Assembly (NCBI GenBank): GCA_045654685.1
Contig: JAZONV010000109.1
Span: 1-14,248 of the forward strand
Direction: 5' to 3'
DNA length: 14,248 nt
Source: RGIG1828 sp045654685
Lineage (GTDB): Bacteria > Bacillota > Clostridia > UMGS1810
Positions 1-5,928 of this stretch are shown piece after piece (position 1 is the first letter of the stretch; each line of letters opens with the position of its first letter). A program made the translations under genes and the position numbers. The notes beneath the pieces are model-generated. The model saw only the letters and a program-made list of their open reading frames with translations. It ran no database searches and was not told where the DNA came from.

Positions 1-1362
1 TTTGTCGAGAATATTTCTGTCAACGTAGTCAATAACATCATTTGCAGCAAAAGATGTATACACCTTTACCGCCCTTGCTGACGGGATAACCTCTTTTTCT
101 TCATCGCCTTCAACATTTATAATGTCATGTACAATATTCAAAATGTTTTGAATTTCGTCTTTTCTTGCATAAGTTAGCCTGATTTTATCGCCATGATCGT
201 CATTTACTGCTCTTCCAACAATAGATTGTCCGTTAAGGATTTTGTTAATTTGAGCAATCGTTGCATAAGTCAGCCTGATTTTATCGCCATGATCGTCATT
301 TTCTGCTCTTCCAACAATAGATTGTCCGTTAAGGATTTTGTTAATTTGAGCAATCGTTGCATAAGTCAAATGAATTTTGTTTCCGTTGGCATCAGCCTCC
401 GATCTTAAAACGGGATACGGATTTGTTTCCATTATTTCCTTAACGTCAAGTTCACTTAAAACCTCAGGCTTGTCAGATAAATCCTTATAACTTCCGCTTG
501 TTGCAACAACAGATAAATCACTTGAGTTTGTCTTTTTGGAAAGCTCAACAGTAACAAATGCACCAAAATCAGGGTTGTTGTTTAAAGCATCTGCAATTTC
601 TTTCAGGGTGTCGAGAGTTTCGGGAGCAGAATCTGCAAGAGCTGACAGAGCTTTAGCAACTGCTTTTCCGCTCATGGCTTGAGTGCTTTCGGGATCGTAT
701 TCTGTCAATATTTGAGGTTTGTTTTTTATGTATGAATCCTTGCTTTCATCACTTTCGTTCCAATCAGGATTAACATTGACATTGGCACCGGATTCAATTC
801 CGTCAAGTTTTTCTTTCATTTCATCAGAAAAATCGTTGGTTGAAAGATTTTTTCCTTTTTCCTTGTCCACTTTTGTGTCAAAAAGCGAGTTGTAGTTTTC
901 TTTGCATTTTTCTATGGCAAGAATAAGTCTTGTCAAAAGATTGGGGTATGTTCCGATAACAGAGGCGCTTTTTGAGGAAGAATCAATACTTTCTGTAACA
1001 GTAAGTCTGCCTTCTTTTGAGTACCATGTGGACTGTGGATTGTCAATATCCCCCTTATATGCAACAATCTGATATATAACAACCGTAGATTCTGCAGTAA
1101 TTTCCCTTCCGATATTCCATAAAAGTGAGGTCTCATTTGTTTCGGGATCAATGCTTTTGATGAGTATATCGTCATCAGGGGCGATAAAATTCACATGACC
1201 ATCGGCATCTGTCAGAAGCAAAATGTCATATTCCTGAAGGTTTTTCTTGATAATAAACTTGATTTTGGTGAAGTTGTCTGTAAACTGACCGACCTGTGGA
1301 GATGCTGTATCTATACCGCAAATTGCATCTATAATACAACATCCGTCTGTAATTGTGTTCAT
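1..1362 (-). CDS. Phage tail-fibre / baseplate-like protein, C-terminus cut by window edge
   Basis: This open frame of 454 codons has no stop before the left edge, so the C-terminal part is missing. The start is ATG at 1360-1362, seven bases after a perfect AAAGGAGG, and 13 bases after the stop of the Prp-like gene, so the two are probably cotranscribed. The first ~130 residues look like a beta-rich baseplate-type N-terminal domain. Then come phage-fibre signature segments: GIESGANVNVNPDWNES and IKNKPQI (about residues 188-220), LDTLKEIADALNNNPDF (about 250-266) and YKDLSDKPEV (about 292-301). These motifs recur in tail-fibre and collar proteins of Firmicute and enterobacterial phages, where they join rod segments that carry receptor-binding tips. 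A 32-residue unit is tandemly duplicated at about residues 336-399. Function as an adhesion fibre is inferred from the motifs; the receptor-binding tip is not in the window. Confidence 0.75.
   Translation of the reverse strand, partial: MNTITDGCCIIDAICGIDTASPQVGQFTDNFTKIKFIIKKNLQEYDILLLTDADGHVNFIAPDDDILIKSIDPETNETSLLWNIGREITAESTVVIYQIVAYKGDIDNPQSTWYSKEGRLTVTESIDSSSKSASVIGTYPNLLTRLILAIEKCKENYNSLFDTKVDKEKGKNLSTNDFSDEMKEKLDGIESGANVNVNPDWNESDESKDSYIKNKPQILTEYDPESTQAMSGKAVAKALSALADSAPETLDTLKEIADALNNNPDFGAFVTVELSKKTNSSDLSVVATSGSYKDLSDKPEVLSELDVKEIMETNPYPVLRSEADANGNKIHLTYATIAQINKILNGQSIVGRAENDDHGDKIRLTYATIAQINKILNGQSIVGRAVNDDHGDKIRLTYARKDEIQNILNIVHDIINVEGDEEKEVIPSARAVKVYTSFAANDVIDYVDRNILDK
168..359 (-). 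repeat. Two-copy 96-bp tandem repeat within the fibre gene
   Basis: Units 168-263 and 264-359 are identical except at two positions (near 174/270 and 198/294). A third partial unit starts at 360 and stays similar for about nine bases. The period is 32 codons, so the frame is kept, and each unit encodes LTYATIAQINKILNGQSIVG plus a short acidic linker. The near-identity suggests recent duplication. Related but diverged segments on both sides (NGNKIHLTYA and IRLTYARKDEIQNILN) indicate an older repeated rod module. Confidence 0.9.
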
Positions 1363-1375
1363 TGTAAATCCTCCT

Positions 1376-1693
1376 TTACTCCTTGTATATCTTAACGTTT
1401 GACGGATAGCTTTCTTCAAGCATATAAAATCCATTCATAATAGTCTCAATAATAATCTTTGCTTTACTTATATTTGGTGAATTATCTGAAAAACCGATGT
1501 AGCACCAACCACCGCCATATCGTCCTTCAAAATCGTAAAGATTTAATTTTTTCAGACTTTTAATAAGGGTGTGAGTCAGCATTGAAACGGCACAGCAGCA
1601 AAGGTCAAAACCGTTTATCCGACCTGCATTGCAATGACCCATAATGGTGAGCTCTGTTCTTTCGTTTTCGTGGCTTAATCGGATTTCGGTCAC
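1376..1693 (-). CDS. Phage-associated Prp-family cysteine protease
   Basis: This 105-residue protein matches the ribosomal-processing cysteine protease (Prp) family, whose cellular member trims the N-terminal extension of ribosomal protein L27 in Firmicutes. Visible are the catalytic His in G19-H20 and the D-x-x-C-x-A-V-S block (D30, probable nucleophile C33 within a run C32-C33-C34, A35-V36-S37). The C-terminal helix IIIETIMNGFYMLEESYP is the typical Prp ending. Length is normal for the family (about 105-115). The cellular prp gene sits between rplU and rpmA; this one instead lies between a portal and a fibre gene, so it is probably a phage paralogue. In S. aureus phage 80alpha, host Prp processes capsid and scaffold proteins, so a capsid-maturation role is a reasonable inference. 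The start is GTG, overlapping the portal stop in a GTGA arrangement, which implies translational coupling. The triple cysteine is unusual. Confidence 0.8.
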   Translation of the reverse strand: MTEIRLSHENERTELTIMGHCNAGRINGFDLCCCAVSMLTHTLIKSLKKLNLYDFEGRYGGGWCYIGFSDNSPNISKAKIIIETIMNGFYMLEESYPSNVKIYKE

Positions 1694-3471
1694 GGCATTT
1701 CACCTCTTAGAGAATCAATAATGGTTTTCCCGGGAAGATTTTTTCGATAGGCATCCACAAGATTTCCTTCTTTTGAACTGTCTTTGTGGCCTTCGGATTT
1801 GGGATGGGGCACAGGCTGCTGATTTAAGGAATTTTCCTTGATTTTTTCTATTATTTTTTCTTTGCCCTCAAAATTCATCATTTCCAGACACAAAAGTGCC
1901 TGATTTGCCATTTGTGGATTAAACATGCCCAAATTGTATAAATCTTTGGCGAGTTCATTTTGGGCAGAGGTTGAAAACGGATTGCTTTTTTCGCTGGTTA
2001 CAATTATGTCAAAAACAGGCTCCCTTATAATTTTGTTGTTCCCAAAGGAGTTATCAGCATATAAAAAAATGTCATTTGACACATCGGCAAATTTGTTTTG
2101 CGCATCGTGTCCGCTGATACGGAAACATCTTGATTCATCATAGAATTGACGGATGAGTTCAATTACAAAATAGTTGATTTGCTTAAAAGCTCTGTACGAA
2201 CTTTTTATCATGTCTCTTGAAAGTTTGCTTCCTGCTTCCTGAAGTGCGGCAATGGCACTTGCTGCAGTTACTCCGGCTGCTGTTCCGCCATGCGAAACGT
2301 CACGATTGCCGGATGTTTCTTTCAGTTCATCAATTTTTTGATATAGAAGATTAATAATGCTTCCATCAAGTTGGGAAACCTGAATTTCTCTTATGTTTCT
2401 TTCATCGGGATTGCCGGATGTGTGAACAAATTCCTTTGACCAGTCTGCAAATTCTTCTTCATTTATTCCGGCATTGTCTGATATGAAAAATCTTCTTCTG
2501 CCCGATTGAAGTGCATTTTTCAATATTATCTGATTGAGTTTATCAATATACATCTGTGCATTTTTCATTACATCCACATATCCGAATCCGCATGGAGTTC
2601 CTTCCTCTGTGAAAAGAGTATCAAGAACAAACGGATATTTTCCATGGTCGTAAAATCCTCTTTCAAATAAATACGGATCATTTTCCGAGGAATAAAGAAT
2701 GGTGTCTCCTGCAAATTTGCAATAATGAACAATTTCTCTTTTACCCACACGCTTTTTGTAATACCAGTCAACAACGGCTGTTTTATCACTTGTATCAACC
2801 GTATCATCATAAATATATTTGGCAACATCCAAAACGGGACCGCCCGGATTGGCTTCAAGGTGAGGATATTTTTCCATGAGAATATCATTTGATTCAAGTT
2901 CAACGCAAAAAACATTTTGGCTGTCCTGTAGGTTTTTTATTCCGCTTTCCCAGAAAAGATTTAAAATGTCTATCTGTCTTATGTCCACATCTCCCAGGCC
3001 ATGACACAAAGAGTTGTTCCAGAAAACCCCGTAACAACCTGTTCCGGTTTTTAATTTATACCACCAGGTATCAGAATAGGTTTGTTCAAAATTGTTGTAT
3101 TCAAGAATAACAGGAAGAACAGAAGAGAGAATGGAAGCACTTTTTTCATCCTCTTTTTCTCTCGGTAGTACAGATGGTGACGGAAATGAGTCCATAGCAT
3201 CTGCGTGTTTATTGGCAATACAGTTGAAAAGCCATGCTGATGCAGGTTCAGGATCGGATGGATTGTTTTTTTGTATAAGAGACCAATGTTGAATTTTCCA
3301 CCATTTTTCATTTTCAACAATTCTCTTTTCGAGATTTGTTTTTCCCTGTTTATACTTCCCCAATATAGTGATGGCTTTTCTTATGCTTTCCGTTGTTATG
3401 GGAAGGCGTTTGTCAAAATTCATTTGTTTCATAGTTATAGCACGGCAAAATTTTTGCCGTTCTCCTTTCAT
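1690..3471 (-). CDS. Phage portal protein (P22-type)
   Basis: A large acidic-aromatic protein of 577-593 residues resembling the portal proteins of short-tailed-type Firmicute prophages (P22 portal fold). In phages such a protein forms the dodecameric ring through which DNA enters the procapsid. Supporting features are an N-terminal KYKQGKTNLEKRIVENEKWW segment, typical of this group, a DIRQIDILNLFWE segment, the central GYVDVMKNAQMYIDKLNQII helix, the GGTAAGVTAASAIAALQEAG linker and long C-terminal helices. The start is not settled. ATG 3471 has a weak AAGGG four bases upstream. ATG 3432 or 3423 fits the expected N-terminus (MNFDKRLPITTESI), but its AAAGGAG lies about 30 bases away across a hairpin. 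The frame stays open to a TTG at 3534, but nothing supports that start. The gene is first in a three-gene block (portal, Prp-like, fibre). No terminase gene precedes it, as it normally would. It appears undamaged. Confidence 0.75.
   Translation of the reverse strand: MKGERQKFCRAITMKQMNFDKRLPITTESIRKAITILGKYKQGKTNLEKRIVENEKWWKIQHWSLIQKNNPSDPEPASAWLFNCIANKHADAMDSFPSPSVLPREKEDEKSASILSSVLPVILEYNNFEQTYSDTWWYKLKTGTGCYGVFWNNSLCHGLGDVDIRQIDILNLFWESGIKNLQDSQNVFCVELESNDILMEKYPHLEANPGGPVLDVAKYIYDDTVDTSDKTAVVDWYYKKRVGKREIVHYCKFAGDTILYSSENDPYLFERGFYDHGKYPFVLDTLFTEEGTPCGFGYVDVMKNAQMYIDKLNQIILKNALQSGRRRFFISDNAGINEEEFADWSKEFVHTSGNPDERNIREIQVSQLDGSIINLLYQKIDELKETSGNRDVSHGGTAAGVTAASAIAALQEAGSKLSRDMIKSSYRAFKQINYFVIELIRQFYDESRCFRISGHDAQNKFADVSNDIFLYADNSFGNNKIIREPVFDIIVTSEKSNPFSTSAQNELAKDLYNLGMFNPQMANQALLCLEMMNFEGKEKIIEKIKENSLNQQPVPHPKSEGHKDSSKEGNLVDAYRKNLPGKTIIDSLRGEMP
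3442..3460 (-). promoter_or_regulatory. Palindrome between Shine-Dalgarno and internal ATG of the portal gene
   Basis: A perfect inverted repeat of nine bases per arm (ACGGCAAAA / TTTTGCCGT around one base) lies between AAAGGAG at about 3462-3468 and ATG 3432 on the minus strand. If it folds in mRNA, the ribosome binding site and ATG 3432 come within about ten bases of each other, a workable spacing. It could equally be a DNA operator. If translation starts at ATG 3471 it is simply coding sequence. Confidence 0.45.
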
Positions 3472-3531
3472 TTTACCCTTAGCCCGATATAATTTTATAA
3501 CTGTAAACAAAAAATAAAGGTGATAATTGTC

Positions 3532-3565
3532 CAAAAAACAAAATAACCGCCGATGTAAGCGACGG
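3532..3565 (-). terminator. Terminator-like hairpin upstream of the portal gene
   Basis: On the minus strand, CCGTCG and CGGCGG (3565-3560 and 3552-3547) can form a six-pair GC stem with one U-G pair and a seven-base loop. It is followed by TTATTTTGTTTTTT. This is the layout of an intrinsic terminator or attenuator. No minus-strand gene is visible upstream of it, so it may shield the phage block from antisense transcription, act as a leader attenuator, or mark the end of a lost transcription unit. Confidence 0.4.
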
Positions 3566-3619
3566 CAGAGTTTGTGTGATGGGTTAAATAAAAAAATTAA
3601 CAGAATATATACCTTTCGA

Positions 3620-3648
3620 TTGACTTTTTTTAGTGTATAGAGTATAAT
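3620..3648 (+). promoter_or_regulatory. Sigma-A promoter of the WG-repeat operon
   Basis: TTGACT (3620-3625) and a consensus TATAAT (3643-3648) are separated by exactly 17 bases. Transcription would begin near 3655 and give a leader of about 48 bases before the AGGAGG at 3688-3693. This is one of the closest matches to consensus in the window. Confidence 0.8.
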
Positions 3649-3702
3649 TAAAATGTATAAGTGTTTATTATTTTAATTATGATATACAGGAGGTTTGGCG
3701 AT

Positions 3703-5064
3703 ATGGTATGCAGAGTATGCAAAAGGGAACTGGAATCTCCCATATGTTCATTCTGTGGGGAAGATAATACTTCGTATATGAATGACAAAGATGCGGAAAA
3801 AATTGAAAATCAGGCAGAAATCCTGCCCGAAAAAACAACCGGTGAAAAGAAAAAACCGGCAAAAATCAAAAAGTATAAACTTGATGTCAAAAAGCTTATA
3901 AAACTTATTGTTGTTGTAGGAGTTATAGTGGCTCTTATAGTAATTGTCAAGGGAATGTTCAACAAAAAAGAAGAAGTAATTCCGCCGGATCCCAGAACGG
4001 TGTTTTCATCAGATATGCTTGCAGTATACTCTGACGGTGAATGGGGATATGTTAATCTGGCAGATCCTTCGGTATATGCCGTAGAGCCACAGTTCAGAAC
4101 GGTAACAGAATTTTATGGCGATATTGCTTTTGCCTGCATTGGCGGAAAATATTGCGCAATCAACAAAAGCGGACAGCTTGTTACAGAACCAAGATTTGAC
4201 GGATTGGGACCTATGTCGGATAATGGATATATTGCGGTTGAAACAGAGGGAAAATGGGGATATATAAAGAATGACGGCACATATGTCATTGATCCTAAAT
4301 TTACCACAGCATCAGCTTTTTCGGGAAACAAAACAGCTCTTGTGTCTGTGAATGGTGCCTATGGATATATAGGGGAAGACGGTGAATATACTATAGCACC
4401 TCAATATGAAATGGCACTTCCTTTCTCAGACGATGGCTATGCCGCAATAAAATCAAACGGCAAGTGGGGATATATAAATTCCGAAGGAGCCGCAGTCATA
4501 GAACCACGTTTTGAAGAAGCAAACAATTTTGTAAATTCCGTTGCAACGGTAAAACTCTATGGCGACTATGGAGTAATCAACACAGAGGGTAAGTTTATTA
4601 TAAATCCGATGTTTGATGAATATTTCGAATTTGATTCCCACGGATATGCAAAAGTTAAGGTGGGCAATAAGTATGGATATATAGATAAAAGCGGAAACTA
4701 TGTGATAGATCATCGTTTTCATGATATAGGGGAGTTCAAAGGTCAGGAACTTACTTTTGCATCTCTTGGCAATGGCATGTACGGATTTGTTAACAGAAAC
4801 GGTAAGTTTGCAATTAAAGCAAAATATGCAGATGCCGGAGAATTTTCAAACGGTCTTGCACCGGTTTGTACAGGGGATTTGTGGGGATATATAGGACTTG
4901 ACGGAACGATGGTCATTGAACCGCAGTATACCTATGCATACCCATTCGGTGATGAAGGATATGCAGTTGTATATGATGTGCTTGGAAAGATTGTTCTCAT
5001 AGACAATCAAGGCAACGTTGTTACCGGAAGCAAAATGTCTATAGATGCAGTTATGATAAAATAA
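3703..5064 (+). CDS. Membrane-anchored zinc-ribbon protein with WG repeats
   Basis: A 453-residue protein. ATG 3703 was chosen because AGGAGG ends nine bases before it; the frame is open back to GTG 3661, but that lacks a ribosome site. The N-terminus holds a zinc ribbon (C3-x2-C6, C15-x2-C18), followed by a lysine-rich linker (about 28-63) and one membrane helix (about 65-86, LIKLIVVVGVIVALIVIVKG). The rest is about ten WG repeats of 30-45 residues with the pattern WGYI..DG..VI.P.F; the clearest carry WGYIKNDGTYVIDPKF and WGYINSEGAAVIEPRF, and the last is degenerate. By the positive-inside rule, the ribbon is cytoplasmic and the WG domain is outside. WG repeats are thought to form beta-propeller-like binding surfaces, but no biochemical role is established. 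The gene is followed 48 bases later by another zinc-ribbon membrane protein, presumably in the same operon. Function unknown. Confidence 0.85.
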   Translation: MVCRVCKRELESPICSFCGEDNTSYMNDKDAEKIENQAEILPEKTTGEKKKPAKIKKYKLDVKKLIKLIVVVGVIVALIVIVKGMFNKKEEVIPPDPRTVFSSDMLAVYSDGEWGYVNLADPSVYAVEPQFRTVTEFYGDIAFACIGGKYCAINKSGQLVTEPRFDGLGPMSDNGYIAVETEGKWGYIKNDGTYVIDPKFTTASAFSGNKTALVSVNGAYGYIGEDGEYTIAPQYEMALPFSDDGYAAIKSNGKWGYINSEGAAVIEPRFEEANNFVNSVATVKLYGDYGVINTEGKFIINPMFDEYFEFDSHGYAKVKVGNKYGYIDKSGNYVIDHRFHDIGEFKGQELTFASLGNGMYGFVNRNGKFAIKAKYADAGEFSNGLAPVCTGDLWGYIGLDGTMVIEPQYTYAYPFGDEGYAVVYDVLGKIVLIDNQGNVVTGSKMSIDAVMIK

Positions 5065-5112
5065 GCAGAAATTCGAAAATATTTGATACAAAAGATTAAA
5101 GAGGTGGATTTT

Positions 5113-5805
5113 GTGATTTGTCCCAGGTGTAAAGAAGAATCTTTTGGCGCGAAATGGTGCCCGAAATGCGGAATACAGCTTGAAAATGAAAATATGCAAT
5201 ATATGCAAAGCCCGACAACAGGCAAAAGCAACAACACGACTAATTTAGTTCTTGCAGTATTCATTCCCGTTGTCATTGCGGTTTTGTTATTTGGAACACT
5301 TATTGCTGTCAAAATTATTAACTATTCAAAATCGGAAGAAGCAAATTTTTCGGACAAACATTCGAATTCCGGTATAAATCATTCACAAATCGGGGATTAT
5401 GAAGAAGAAACGGCGGCACCCCAAAATGACACTCCCAAATATGACACACCCCAATATGAACTTTCGGTAGAGACCGCAGAAAATGTTTTGAGAAGATATT
5501 GCAAAGCATATGTTAATGCAGTAAATACAGGTGATTTTTCTGTTGTAGCACCATATATAAAGGGGAATTTCTATAACTCTCAATATAACATGGTTTCATC
5601 TTTGCACAGTCAGGGCGTAGGAGAAAGATTTGACTTTCTTAATGTTCATTCTGTTCAAAAAGCAGGCGATACAAAATGGAAGGTCAGGGTATCTGAAGGA
5701 GAAACAATTTTTTATCCGAGCGGCAAGGAGACTTCCAAAACATACAGTTGGCTGTACACCATTGAATACATAGACGGTGAATATTATCCGACAAACATCG
5801 AATAG
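5113..5805 (+). CDS. Zinc-ribbon membrane protein with TcaA/NTF2-like C-terminal domain
   Basis: A 230-residue protein. GTG 5113 is preferred because AGAGGTGG lies six bases upstream and the zinc ribbon then begins at residue 3; the frame is open further back to TTG 5083. The ribbon is C3-x2-C6 and C16-x2-C19. One membrane helix spans about residues 45-66 (LVLAVFIPVVIAVLLFG), followed by an acidic, Asn/Pro-rich linker with a small repeated unit (NDTPKYDTPQYE). The last ~110 residues (AENVLRRYCKAYVNAVNTGD onward, then YIKGNFYNSQYNMV and KWKVRVSEGE) look like the NTF2-like domain at the C-terminus of TcaA/YvbJ-type envelope proteins of Firmicutes. The assignment rests on pattern and architecture and is moderate. 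Its plan matches that of the preceding gene, so the two may act together at the cell surface. A hairpin terminator follows. Confidence 0.7.
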   Translation: MICPRCKEESFGAKWCPKCGIQLENENMQYMQSPTTGKSNNTTNLVLAVFIPVVIAVLLFGTLIAVKIINYSKSEEANFSDKHSNSGINHSQIGDYEEETAAPQNDTPKYDTPQYELSVETAENVLRRYCKAYVNAVNTGDFSVVAPYIKGNFYNSQYNMVSSLHSQGVGERFDFLNVHSVQKAGDTKWKVRVSEGETIFYPSGKETSKTYSWLYTIEYIDGEYYPTNIE

Positions 5806-5828
5806 TCCCAAAGTATTGTAGTCCGGCT

Positions 5829-5858
5829 TTGAATAAGAACAAAGATTTGGTATATAGA
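5829..5858 (+). promoter_or_regulatory. Possible promoter for ligA
   Basis: TTGAAT (5829-5834) is followed after 16 or 18 bases by TATATA or TATAGA (5851-5858). It is a moderate match only. If used, its transcript would pass through the hairpin at 5870-5907 before reaching ligA, which would make that hairpin a leader attenuator. Confidence 0.35.
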
Positions 5859-5869
5859 ATTAACATAAA

Positions 5870-5912
5870 AGAGGTTGTAAAAATCAATATAGTTTTTTAC
5901 GGCCTCTCTTTA
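5870..5912 (+). terminator. Intrinsic terminator between the zinc-ribbon operon and ligA
   Basis: AGAGGTTGTAAAAA (5870-5883) pairs with TTTTTACGGCCTCT (5894-5907) over 14 positions including two U-G pairs, with a ten-base loop, and is followed by CTTTATT. The U-tract is short. It ends only a few bases before the ligA ribosome site (GGAGG at about 5917-5921), so it either ends the upstream operon or attenuates ligA. Confidence 0.65.
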
Positions 5913-5928
5913 TTATGGAGGATGTCTT

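Noticed and set aside
168..368. Regular repeats that could suggest a CRISPR array
   Set aside because: The 96-bp units are contiguous with no spacers, stay in the fibre reading frame and number only two.
193..408. Plus-strand open frame with an internal repeat
   Set aside because: It is the antisense shadow of the tandem repeat in the fibre gene and has no ribosome site.
3472..3534. N-terminal extension of the portal protein from TTG 3534
   Set aside because: No Shine-Dalgarno precedes the TTG, the added residues do not resemble portal proteins, and AT-rich promoter-like sequence lies inside the stretch.
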